Assembly (NCBI GenBank): GCA_963744275.1
Contig: CAVUSX010000014.1
Span: 1 to 64,000 of the forward strand
Direction of reading: 5' to 3'
Origin: VAZQ01 sp963744275
GTDB taxonomy: Bacteria > Pseudomonadota > Alphaproteobacteria > Rhizobiales > Xanthobacteraceae
Length of the DNA: 64,000 bases
The translations under genes and the position numbers were made by a program. How positions within the stretch are numbered: position 1 is the stretch's first letter; each line of letters starts with the position of its first letter. Below, one piece after another: positions 52,957 through 60,889 of this stretch. The notes under the pieces are model-generated. The model saw only the letters and a list, made by a program, of their open reading frames with translations. It searched no databases and had not been told where the DNA came from.

Positions 52957-53343
52957 CTACAGCTCCAACCATTGAATGGACTTTGGCAATGTCGGAGAAA
53001 CCGCAAACTCCTGGGCGACTTTCAATGCATCCTCAAATCGAACGACCGAGTTGTTCAGTATTTCAAAGGTCTCATCGGTATCATCCGGAAAGAAGCTGGT
53101 GACACCTTCGGGTCTCAGGCCTGGCACAGTGCCCATCGAGGAAAATCCAGGGTGCTTATCCTCAGGAAAATAAAGAAGGTAGGCAAGATCTCCCATCACC
53201 ATAATATTAATCGCGGGAGACTTATTACTTCCATGGGACAACCAGAACCCATTGCGCCCGGCTCCATGACACTTTCTCAAGGCCGCCTCGACGTCCGCGG
53301 GGCTCGTGACATGCCACACAGCGTCATAATCCTCAATTCTCAT
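52957..53343 (-). CDS. Imm1-family immunity protein, paralog B
   Basis: 128 residues: MRIEDYDAVWHVTSPADVEA, GAGRNGFWLSHGSNKSPAIN, IMVMGDLAYLLYFPEDKHPG and AQEFAVSPTLPKSIQWLEL. It is close to the copy at 54171 and further from the one at 36107. No full toxin precedes it; only a short in-frame tail (WQPDFFRKSA) resembling the DddA-like toxin tail remains. Likely an orphan immunity gene. Confidence 0.85.
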   Translation of the reverse strand: MRIEDYDAVWHVTSPADVEAALRKCHGAGRNGFWLSHGSNKSPAINIMVMGDLAYLLYFPEDKHPGFSSMGTVPGLRPEGVTSFFPDDTDETFEILNNSVVRFEDALKVAQEFAVSPTLPKSIQWLEL

Positions 53344-53490
53344 GGCTGATTTCCGAAAAAAGTCGGGTTGCCATCGAAAAACGGGTTCGCCGTCCCTCAC
53401 TCTGTCAACAAGCCTGCCCATCTCGCAGACGGTCCTCGCCCGCCCTGATTTTATCTCCAAAGCGTTCGGAAACAACCGCTGTCCCCCTGG
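53344..53490 (-). pseudogene. Toxin tail remnant upstream of Imm1 paralog B
   Basis: In frame with, and directly before, the Imm1 ATG: QRLFPNALEIKSGRARTVCE, MGRLVDRVRDGEPVFRW and QPDFFRKSA. The last ten residues resemble the tail of the DddA-like toxin (QPDFFREQP). The rest does not match the deaminase and might come from another toxin C-terminus. No start codon context was found, so it is listed as a fragment. Confidence 0.45.
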
Positions 53491-53524
53491 GGCTCCAACA
53501 GATCCCTCACATCGAAAACCGGGA

Positions 53525-54004
53525 TCAGTAGATCACAAGTTGCCCCTTGGGAAACTCTCCTCGCCAGCCGCAGGGAAAGTGCCCCATGACGTACCAATAT
53601 GCATTGCTCGCGAAAAAGCCTGGCGGATACAAGTCCGCATATTCGGCCTCCATGCAGACACTCAGAATGTCCCATTGCACGGTGGCCTCAAATGATCTGG
53701 GTAAATCGTGCAAGCGCACAACCGTCTCGATTTTGCGTCGCACGAAGGGAATGGTCGTCTTTTTCAACTCCCGCACGATTTCGTTCCACTTATCGAATCG
53801 CTCCCTTGACCGCTCCACGAGCCGCTCCCGGTATTGATTTGTGGCCTCAAGGCAGAGATTTTCCCATTCTATCGAGCTGCAGTGCTCAATAGCCTCCACC
53901 CAGGACGCCAGGATGATCGGTGTCGTGGCATCGTGGACCCCGACGCGCGAGAACCAGTCCGATCCCTCCAGCCTGTCCAGCGTCGCGATGGTCCTCGGAT
54001 GCAA
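53525..54004 (-). CDS. Protein of unknown function in the immunity array
   Basis: 159 residues from a TTG at 54004 with a strong AGGAGG before it. Reads LHPRTIATLDRLEGSDWFSR, EAIEHCSSIEWENLCLEATN, YRERLVERSRERFDKWNEIV and ends MGHFPCGWRGEFPKGQLVIY. Helical and charged, no leader. The FPCGWxGxFPxGxLxIY ending is distinctive but no family could be named. Position between two Imm1 genes suggests an immunity protein; that is inference. Confidence 0.65.
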   Translation of the reverse strand: MHPRTIATLDRLEGSDWFSRVGVHDATTPIILASWVEAIEHCSSIEWENLCLEATNQYRERLVERSRERFDKWNEIVRELKKTTIPFVRRKIETVVRLHDLPRSFEATVQWDILSVCMEAEYADLYPPGFFASNAYWYVMGHFPCGWRGEFPKGQLVIY

Positions 54005-54009
54005 TTTTC

Positions 54010-54170
54010 CCTCCTATTTCTGCTTTTGATTTATCCGTCCCGGAATCCTCGGGACTTTGGATGATTCGCTCAGTCCGTATTCAGCACGCTGGGCGGCCGC
54101 CCGAGCCGCCAACTCGGTGGCTTGCGTCGGCGAAAGACCGCCGGCGATGAGCGCCCCCAGCCGCGCATCG
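54010..54170 (-). pseudogene. Toxin-like C-terminal remnant between Imm1 paralog C and the unknown protein
   Basis: Open frame reading DARLGALIAGGLSPTQATEL, AARAAAQRAEYGLSESSKVP and RIPGRINQKQK, stopping just before the strong ribosome binding site of the TTG-start gene. The order, truncated end then immunity-like gene, fits a displaced toxin C-terminus. There is no start and no recognised domain. Confidence 0.35.
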
Positions 54171-54557
54171 CTACAGCTCCAACCACTGAATTGATTTCGG
54201 CAATGCCGGAGAAATCGCAAACTCCTGGGCGACCTTCAATGCATCCTCGAATCGAACGACCGAGTCGTTCAGTATTTCAAACGTCTCGTTTGAATTGTCC
54301 GGATAGAAGCTGGTGACGCCCCCAGGGCTCAAACCGGGCACCGTGCCGATCGATGCAAATCCCGGGTGATCCTCCCCGGAAAAATAATGAACGTAGGCAA
54401 GATCTCCCATCACCATAATATTAACCGCGGGAGACTTATCACTTCCATGGAACAACCAGAACCCATTGCGCCCCCCTCCATGGCGTTTTCTCAATGCCGC
54501 CTCGATATCCACGGGGCTCGTGACATGCGAGATAGCGTCATAATCCTCAATTCTCAT
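54171..54557 (-). CDS. Imm1-family immunity protein, paralog C
   Basis: 128 residues: MRIEDYDAISHVTSPVDIEA, GGGRNGFWLFHGSDKSPAVN, IMVMGDLAYVHYFSGEDHPG and AQEFAISPALPKSIQWLEL. Very similar to paralog B over its length. Its ATG overlaps the stop of a toxin tail (ATGA), as in the intact pair at 36490. It probably shares ancestry with both, and now stands as an orphan. Confidence 0.85.
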   Translation of the reverse strand: MRIEDYDAISHVTSPVDIEAALRKRHGGGRNGFWLFHGSDKSPAVNIMVMGDLAYVHYFSGEDHPGFASIGTVPGLSPGGVTSFYPDNSNETFEILNDSVVRFEDALKVAQEFAISPALPKSIQWLEL

Positions 54558-54700
54558 GGCTGATTTCCGAAAAAGTCGTATTGCTGAATCTTCGGCATCG
54601 GGTTAGGCGAGAGCATGCGCTTTCGCGCGGCCTCGCGGAGCTGCACCGTATCCTGCTCGCTGTAACGGACTTCTATTCCCTTTGGCCCACCCATGAAGCT
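54554..54700 (-). pseudogene. Toxin tail remnant upstream of Imm1 paralog C
   Basis: Frame ending at the TGA at 54554-54556: FMGGPKGIEVRYSEQDTVQL, REAARKRMLSPNPMPK and IQQYDFFGNQP. The last residues match the tail of the DddA-like toxin (IQQPDFFREQP) and the stop overlaps the Imm1 start in the same way. The preceding residues differ from the deaminase. It overlaps the 5' end of the oppositely read HNH gene. Confidence 0.5.
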
Positions 54701-55484
54701 AAGCACGCAAAAACGCTGTATTTTTTGCCGACAATCGGGACTCTCCCGCGAGCATATCTTCGGCGATTGGCTCCGGGCAATCTTTCCGCGCTCGTCAGCG
54801 GATACGCACCTTCATGGAATGACAACCTGGGGCCAAGCAAAAAGTGGCAAGATATATGCGATGCCAACTCTAAAGATAGAGCAAGGTCATTCCGGGTCAA
54901 AGAAAGTCAAACACGTCTGCAAGGCCTGCAACAACGGCTGGATGAGCAGAATGGAAATGCGAGCGCGACCGATCCTAATGCCTCTCATTCAGGGTACCTT
55001 CCACAAGCTCAGCGTATTTGATCAGAAATCGCTTGCTGGATGGGTGGCTAAAACGATCATGGTTGCTGAATTTACATATCCGGACCGGGTTGCGGTCTCT
55101 GAGGACGACAGGTTGCGCATGTACGCAAGTCAGGAACCATCAGACAACTGGAAGATTTGGATAGCTCATTATAACGGAATCAAGCATTCACGACTATCCA
55201 TTTCATATCACGGTTGCGCTCTAGGCCCATCCGAACCACCCGCGCCAGACAATACGACTCCCGCGAACACGCAATTTACAAACATCGGAATGGGCCATCT
55301 TTTCATTCATGCCTCCAGCACCACAACCCGGGCAGATTTTCAATTTGATGACGAGACCTTCTTCCGGCGCATCTGGCCCCCCACCGATCGCGACCTTATC
55401 TGGCCCCCGCTCACCTCCCTTGGAGAGGAAGACGCCGATTACGTTATCGGCGCCCTCTCGCGACTCACCGGAATGCCAGGTTAA
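54693..55484 (+). CDS. HNH-type endonuclease-like protein, AT-richer than its surroundings
   Basis: 263 residues: QKRCIFCRQSGLSREHIFGD near the start, GSKKVKHVCKACNNGWMSRM in the middle. The pairs Cys-x2-Cys ... REHIFxxWL ... Cys-x2-Cys-N-N-G-W-M-S form the two-part zinc-binding HNH pattern. The rest, with FTYPDRVAVSEDDRLRMYAS and IWPPTDRDLIWPP, is unassigned. Base composition is clearly AT-richer than neighbours, which suggests recent transfer. Neighbouring immunity genes and a remnant toxin suggest a defence or conflict role; not proven. Confidence 0.7.
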   Translation: MKLSTQKRCIFCRQSGLSREHIFGDWLRAIFPRSSADTHLHGMTTWGQAKSGKIYAMPTLKIEQGHSGSKKVKHVCKACNNGWMSRMEMRARPILMPLIQGTFHKLSVFDQKSLAGWVAKTIMVAEFTYPDRVAVSEDDRLRMYASQEPSDNWKIWIAHYNGIKHSRLSISYHGCALGPSEPPAPDNTTPANTQFTNIGMGHLFIHASSTTTRADFQFDDETFFRRIWPPTDRDLIWPPLTSLGEEDADYVIGALSRLTGMPG

Positions 55485-55489
55485 ATCCG

Positions 55490-55590
55490 CGGTGCGCACA
55501 AAAAAACCGATCGCGGGCGGGCCCGGGATCGGCGCACAGTTCTGGAGTTTCAATTTCACGAATAAAGTGATTTGCGTAGCCGCGTCAAGC
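55490..55590 (-). ncRNA. Promoter-leader-terminator cassette, copy D
   Basis: Nearly identical to copy C. Minus strand: TTGACG (55583-55588), 17 bases, TTATTC (55560-55565), leader GTGAAATTGAAACTCCAGAA, hairpin (55507-55532) and a T-run (55500-55506). It also terminates transcripts from the right. As with copy C, a GATGGGTTTCGC repeat follows at once. Confidence 0.45.
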
Positions 55591-55641
55591 CGGCATCAAG
55601 TGCGACGAACCCAAGGGCTGAATTTCAAGGCGACATGAGTT

Positions 55642-55820
55642 GATGGGTTTCGCAAGAGCTCAACCCATCCTACGAAGCGGCAATTCAATCTGCGTAGGGT
55701 GGGTTAGGCGTCGTCGGAGCGCTTCGACAATCTCCGGCGGCGATGACGCCGTAACCCGCCGACTGAGCTTCAACGGCGACATGAGATGATGGGTTTCGCA
55801 AGAGCTCAACCCATCCTACG
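55642..55820. repeat. REP-like palindromic elements, copies 11 and 12
   Basis: Arm 1: GATGGGTTTCGCAAGAGCTC and CAACCCATCCTACG (55642-55673). Arm 2: GTAGGGTGGGTTAGGCGTCG, GCCGTAACCCGCC, then GATGGGTTTCGCAAGAGCTC and AACCCATCCTACGG (55693-55820). The order cassette D, copy 11, copy 12 parallels cassette C and copy 6. From 55821 to 56320 nothing is recognised. Confidence 0.8.
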
Positions 55821-56320
55821 GAGCCGCCGCCGGATCGGCGCGGCGAACTCCATCTCGGCACGGCATCGCCCGTTTCAGAGGGTGATCTGTCGCGGGCGAG
55901 CCGCGCCGATGGAGGTGGGAGCGCCATGATACGCGGGACATTGACGCCCAACCCACGCCCGGATGGAAGCAGACCGTGCCGCGCCGGTGTATCGGGTAAG
56001 TCATGTAGTTGATGGCGAGTCTGTGGATTTGTTGCGGCGAAACCACAGCCGGCACTACGATTTTGCCACTCAACTCAGGGTGTTGACTGCAATTGCAGCA
56101 GCCCGAAGTTTCGATTGTAGTATTTTTGAGCGTGGGCGGCCGAGCGGTCTCAAAATACCATTTGATTGAAACGCGTCGCTCATGCGGAACCGCCGCGGAC
56201 GATTTAGATTCGCCATCACGGGCGCACAACGGCAACGGCCGTGCGCCAAACGAAGTCGTGATCAGCGCATGTTCGAGGCGATCAAGACTGCTGTTCCGCC
56301 GCCGGCTCGCGCAGACGGCG

Positions 56321-57076
56321 CTATCCGCGCCGCTCGGCCTGCCACACACCGGCGCAGGATCCGAGCGAGCCCTGGCCCTGCCAGGTGCCGGTTCCCACGG
56401 TTCGGGAGAGCCGCCCCTGCCCGCTCGCCTCCTGACCGGCGCCCGAGACCCGGACCCGCACGCTGCCGTTGGAGAAGACGTGGCCCTGCAGATCGACCGG
56501 CCCGCCGCCGTCATAGACCACGTCGCCGTTGTTGATCCGCACCCCGTAGCGGTAGGCGCGGTCGCAGCCGCCGCTCTGCGTCATGATGACCACGCTCCAA
56601 TCGCCGTCGAAGGCGGTAGCGACCGGCGCCGGCGGCACCGGCCGGCTCGGAACCACGGTGCTGACGTGCTTGTTGGTTGGGGCGGCCTTGGGCGCAACGA
56701 CCTTGGGCGATACCGTCTTGCCCGAGCGTCTCGTGACCACGGGCGGTGGTGCGGGCGGCGGCTCGCCGAGGTCGCGCTGCCAGATGGTTCCGCGGTCGAA
56801 TTGAATCGTCATCCCGTCGGCGGAGAACAGCGCGCCTTCGTGCCAATTGTCGGCCCAGATGTGGCCGCTCCAATCGACCCAGGCACGCGAGGGCTCGCCG
56901 GCTTCGTTGAGCAGGTTCAGATTTCCGCCATTCTGGGTGACGAAGGCGGGCTGGCCCTGCAGGCCCGGCGCGCACATGGCGACGCAGCGGAACTGGCCGG
57001 TGAGATCGACGCCCTGCGCGGCCGCATCGGTCGCAGTCAAAGCAGCCATCAGGGCGAGCACGCTCAATACTTTCAT
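56321..57076 (-). CDS. Secreted protein of unknown function
   Basis: 251 residues. Leader KVLSVLALMAALTATDAAAQ, then VDLTGQFRCVAMCAPGLQGQ, a Pro-rich linker with VAPKAAPTNK, and a C-terminal domain FDGDWSVVIMTQSGGCDRAY, RYGVRINNGDVVYDGGG, VSGAGQEASGQGRLSR and GTWQGQGSLGSCAGVWQAER. The C-terminal module (FDGxWxVxIxTxxGxCDxxYRxxxxI...C.G.W.AERR) is a recurrent unnamed domain in Bradyrhizobium-like genomes. GGAGAAG precedes the ATG. Confidence 0.72.
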   Translation of the reverse strand: MKVLSVLALMAALTATDAAAQGVDLTGQFRCVAMCAPGLQGQPAFVTQNGGNLNLLNEAGEPSRAWVDWSGHIWADNWHEGALFSADGMTIQFDRGTIWQRDLGEPPPAPPPVVTRRSGKTVSPKVVAPKAAPTNKHVSTVVPSRPVPPAPVATAFDGDWSVVIMTQSGGCDRAYRYGVRINNGDVVYDGGGPVDLQGHVFSNGSVRVRVSGAGQEASGQGRLSRTVGTGTWQGQGSLGSCAGVWQAERRG

Positions 57077-57276
57077 GACACTTCTCCGCTCTCTCTTTCC
57101 CTCTGTCTCCCGTCCCGCTCCTATCCGAATACCACAGCCGGCGTGGCGGCAGACGGGGCAAATAATCGAACCTCCGATGTTGTTAAAGGTAACCTAAACC
57201 GCGAGATTTGGCGGGAACAAGGTGGCGCACCGCCGCGGGCGGGCGGCCGGCTGAGAGCCGGCAAGTCTTTTAGTTA

Positions 57277-57301
57277 TTGACTTTGATAATATAAGTTATT
57301 A
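57277..57301. promoter_or_regulatory. Second copy of the phage operator
   Basis: ATAATATAAGTTATTA (57286-57301) differs from ATAACATAAGTTATTA at 51148 by one base, and AGTTATTGAC (57272-57281) repeats 51179-51188. TTGACT at 57277 could be a -35 box for the gene at 57354. This suggests that the CI-like or Cro-like protein controls this distant gene too. Confidence 0.65.
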
Positions 57302-57353
57302 TTCACGCGCCTCGGGGATTCGCAAGGCCGGATTCCCCCACGAGGTCCACGCG

Positions 57354-57782
57354 ATGGCCGATCGGCGCGAGACGGAAGTCCTGATCGATGCCCAAAGCCC
57401 CGCGTCCTCAAGCCGGAACGCTCGCCTCCCCGGACGCGATATCGCCCGGCAGCATGCCGATTTCGTCATGGCGCTGGCGGCCCGCAAGCCGATCGCGATC
57501 GCGCTCGATCCCGCGCCGGAGGATTTCACCGCCCGCGCCATCTGCTGCGAGGCCTTGCTCGACCGGGTGAAGGATCATCTCACCGCGCTGATCGAGGAGG
57601 CGGCGCAAAACGAGCCCGGCCGCCTCATCGCCGACGCCGAGCTCGCGGCCGCGATCGATGCCCATCTGGGCGATCTCAAGAGCGACATCACCGGCACCCT
57701 GGAGCAGGTCGCCGAGCGCATCCGCGACGACCGCTACGACGGCTGCCGGCGCGGCCCGTTCTATCGCCGGCGCGGGCCGTAA
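57354..57782 (+). CDS. Phage-associated protein of unknown function
   Basis: 142 residues: MADRRETEVLIDAQSPASSS, ARQHADFVMALAARKPIAIA, ICCEALLDRVKDHLTALIEE and AAIDAHLGDLKSDITGTLEQ. Helical, no leader. GAGG lies ~8 bases before the ATG. It sits behind an operator-like site matching the CI/Cro region, so it probably belonged to the prophage. No family recognised. Confidence 0.6.
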   Translation: MADRRETEVLIDAQSPASSSRNARLPGRDIARQHADFVMALAARKPIAIALDPAPEDFTARAICCEALLDRVKDHLTALIEEAAQNEPGRLIADAELAAAIDAHLGDLKSDITGTLEQVAERIRDDRYDGCRRGPFYRRRGP

Positions 57783-57817
57783 GGGGGCGGTGGGCTGATT
57801 CACCCGCCAGAGCTCTC

Positions 57818-57916
57818 CCCACGGTCGTCCCTGCGAAAGCAGGGACCCATACGCCGTGCCTTTCCGATACGCTGCGGAATATGGGTCCCGGCTCTTCGGC
57901 CGGGACGACGGAGTAC
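57818..57916. repeat. Palindromic repeat of the GTCGTCCC type
   Basis: CGTCCCTGCGAAAGCAGGGA, then ATGGGTCCCGGCTCTTCGGC and CGGGACGACG. Two hairpins, CCCTGCGAAAGCAGGG and CCCGGCTCTTCGGCCGGG, stand inside a larger inverted pair (CGTCCC and GGGACG). A fourth repeat family in the window, sited in the intergenic region before the PQQ dehydrogenase. Confidence 0.7.
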
Positions 57917-58010
57917 TGCGCGTTGCCCACGTCACTGGCGCTGCACAGCCCGCAGCGCGGTGATAGAATTGCCTCACTTGCGAAAACCAAAAACCACCGC
58001 GGAGGAAACC

Positions 58011-59739
58011 ATGCCCACGGCCCCTGCCCCCAGACATTCGCGCCTGCGGCACGTCCTGCTCGCCAGCGTCCTCATGGCGGCCTCACCGGCGCTTGCCGCG
58101 GAGGTGACGCCGGAGCGTCTCGCCAATGCCGACAAGGAGCCGCAGAACTGGCTGATGAATCACCGCACCTATGATTCCCAGCGCTTCTCGCCGCTCGCGC
58201 GCATCAACAAGGACAACGTCAAGAACCTCAAGCTCGCCTATGCGGTGGCGATCGGCGGCACTGCCGTCGGCGAGAACCTGCAGGCGACGCCGCTGGTCGA
58301 GGACGGGTTCATGTACGTGGTCGATCTGTGGGGCATCGTCTACAAGATCGACGTGCGCTCGGGCGAGGCCGGGCGGATCGTCTGGCGCATGGATCCCAAG
58401 CAGGAGAAGTTCCCGCTCTCCAACCGCGGCGCCGCGCTGTGGGGCAATCTGGTCATCTCGGTCGCCAGCTATCCGGCGCGCGTGATCGCCACCGACAAGG
58501 AGACCGGCAAGGTCGCCTGGGAGACCAATATCGACGACAAGCAGGTGGATCTGCAGATCACCGCCGCGCCGCTCGCCGTCAAGGACAAGATCCTGGTCGG
58601 CGCCGCCGGCGGCGACCGCGGCGTGCGCGACTTCATCGCCGGCCTCGACGCCAAGACCGGCAAGCTCGCCTGGCGCAAATACGTGGTGCCGGCGCCGGGC
58701 GAGCCCGGCAGCGAGACCTGGAAGGACGGTCACAACGCCTGGCAGACCGGCGGCGGCGCCATGTGGGTGACGGGCAGCTACGACGTCGCCACCAACCAGG
58801 TGATCTGGGGCACCGGCAATCCGGTGCCGATGTTCGACCCGACCTACCGGCCGGGCGACAATCTCTACACCGACAGCATGATCTCCTGGGATCCCGATAC
58901 CGGCGCCATGAACTGGTATTTCCAGTACCTGCCGGGCGACATGTGGGATTACGACGAGGAAGGCTCGCACATTCTGATCGACGGCGATCTCAACGGGCAG
59001 AAGCACACCTTGGTGACGCATTCGGCCCGCAACGGCTTTCTCTATACCTTCGAGCGCAACAACGGCCAGCCGGTGCTGGCCAAGCCCTATCTGGACAAGA
59101 TTACCTGGACCAAAGGGATCGACCAGAAGACCGGCAAGCCGGTCGACTACGACCCTGGCCGGGACCTGCAGGTCTATTCCGGGGTGCAGAACCAGACGCT
59201 CGCCGACCGCACCAAGAAGCTGTGCCCGGCGATGTCGGGCGGCAACAATTTCTGGCCGTCCTCCTACAGCCAGAAGACCAAGCTGCTCTACATCCCGGCC
59301 ATGACCTCCTGCAACGAGGTGACGCTCGACCCCGCCCTCTCCAGCAAGGCCGGCGACTGGAAGGGCGCCACCTTCCGGCACATCGAGAGGAACGAGAGCG
59401 ACCTGATCGCGGCCGATCCGCTCACCGGCGAGATCAAGAAGCGCATCCACATCCCCTACCCGGACAATGCGGGCGCGCTCTCGACCGCCGGCGGGCTGGT
59501 GTTCACCGCCTTCACGGACGGCACCTTCGCGGCCTATGACGACATCGAGCCTCGAGCAGCTCTGGAAGATCAATGTCGGCGACGGCTTCATGGCGCCGCC
59601 GATGACCTTCGAGGTCGGCGGCAAGCAATATGTGGCGATCCTCTCGGGGCTCAGCCGCATCTCGCTGCGCGCGCTCAGCTTCACCCCCGAGCTCAAGGAA
59701 CAGCGCAACCAGACCATGCTGTTCGTGTTCGCGCTGTAG
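58011..59739 (+). pseudogene. Periplasmic PQQ-dependent dehydrogenase, one frameshift
   Basis: About 575 residues from the ATG at 58011, with GGAGGAAACC before it. Leader RHVLLASVLMAASPALAAEV, then blades of the eight-bladed propeller: SRFSPL-type DSQRFSPLARINKDNVKNLK, GTGNPVPMFDPTYRPGDNLY, TDSMISWDPDTGAMNWYFQY and LPGDMWDYDEEGSHIL. Near 59545 one extra base shifts the frame; SLEQLWKINVGDGFMAPPMT and FEVGGKQYVAILSG complete it. The family oxidises alcohols with PQQ and a metal. No cytochrome or pqq genes are near. Confidence 0.85.
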
Positions 59740-59752
59740 GCGTTTCTTCGTA

Positions 59753-59819
59753 GGATGGGTTGAGCTCTTGCGAAACCCATCATGGGCGGTTGATGGGTTT
59801 CGCAAGAGCTCAACCCATC
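59753..59819. repeat. REP-like palindromic element, copy 13, abutting an IS110 element
   Basis: GTAGGATGGGTTGAGCTCTT, GCGAAACCCATC, TGGGCGGTT, then GATGGGTTTCGCAAGAGCTC and AACCCATCC. Near-identical to copy 2 at 3904, except that the final TAC is replaced: the last arm breaks off after AACCCATCCT, where the IS110 element begins. Confidence 0.85.
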
Positions 59820-60026
59820 CTTGTATTAGCGCAACGTGTTAAACTGGGTGCGTTCCGTGAGGAATGGCCGGGCCCAGGTGGCACCCAGGCCCGGCGCCGA
59901 TCGTCGGATCGTGACCGATCGCAGCGTTGCGGGCTGCCTGTCGTAGCAAGATCGCGGTCGGCACTTCATCGGACCTGGATGGTTGAAGGAACCTTGGGTT
60001 CGCATCACAAGGAAGGGTCGAGGAAG
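59820..60026 (+). ncRNA. Candidate bridge RNA region of an IS110 element
   Basis: About 205 non-coding bases upstream of the IS110 transposase. It contains a strong stem (GCCGGGCC at 59867-59874 with GGCCCGGC at 59888-59895), followed by smaller pairs around CGATCGTCGGATCG. IS110-group elements are known to encode a structured bridge RNA in this non-coding end that selects donor and target DNA. Here the assignment rests on position and folding only. Confidence 0.45.
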
Positions 60027-60889
60027 ATGAGCAAGCATAGCATGATTTGCGCAGGTATCGATACTGGCAAACGCAAGCTCGATGTGGCGATCAAAGGGCA
60101 AGCAGATGAGCTCCAGGTAGACAATTCGCTGGATGGCCACGGCGCCTTGTCAGGTTGGTTACGGCAACGCCGGGTCAAGCGGGTTGGGATAGAGGCGAGC
60201 GGCGGTTATGAGCAGGCGGTCGTTGCGCATCTTCGCCGGGATAAGTTTGTGGTCGTCGTGTTCCAGCGCGCGCAGGTGCGGGTCTATGCGCAGTTTCATC
60301 TGCAACGGGCAAAGAACGACAAGATCGATGCCGCCTTGATCGCCGACTGTACGGCGGCCGTTCAGCAAATGACGCCCCGCCGGATCCGCGCTTGGCGCCG
60401 TTTGCCAAGCATCAGACGCTGATCGAGCAGATCACCGAGGACATTTCCCGCTTCAAGAACCGCCACGAGAGCTGTCGCGAACAGCGTATTGGGCGCCTCT
60501 GGAGCGAGGAAATCGCTGGTCTGAAGGGGATTCTCAGGAGCGAGCGAAAGCAGCTGGTCGCGGCGATCTGCCAGTATCCTGATCTCGCGGAGCGGCTCGC
60601 GCTGATAGCTAGCGTCGATGGCGTCGGCCTGGCAACCGCGGTCACCATCCTGGTGCGAATGCCCGAGATCGGCCGCGTCACCAGCGAGAAAGACGCGGCG
60701 CTAGTGGGTCTTGCCCCTTACGAGGACGACAGTGGCGATCATGTCGGAGCACGATGTATCGATGGGGGCCGCGAGCGCCTGCGCAAGAGCCTCTACAACG
60801 CTACTCTGCTACAAGGACGAGGCGGCGCAAGCGGTATCCAAGTGCCCTATTGTGCGATGATTTGTTGTAGCTTCGCCACACAAACCTAA
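60027..60889 (+). pseudogene. IS110-family transposase, frameshifted and truncated
   Basis: The first frame (ATG at 60027) gives ICAGIDTGKRKLDVAIKGQA, RVGIEASGGYEQAVVAHLRR and AKNDKIDAALIADCTAAVQQ, i.e. the DEDD-type RuvC-like nuclease residues. A shift near 60380 leads to LAPFAKHQTLIEQITEDISR, LIASVDGVGLATAVTILVRM and PYEDDSGDHVGARCIDGGRE. The conserved serine region is reached, but after LRKSLYNATL the sequence no longer resembles the family, so the 3' end is lost. Probably immobile. Confidence 0.85.

Noticed and set aside
38694..55590. Cassettes C and D as attachment sites of an integrated element
   Set aside because: They contain promoters and terminators, two more copies exist elsewhere, and no integrase lies between them.
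55821..56320. Open frames such as one starting at 55963
   Set aside because: No start signal, no domain and compositional bias only.
58083..59813. A 576-residue frame opposite the PQQ dehydrogenase
   Set aside because: No leader or domain; codon use follows the antisense of a real gene.
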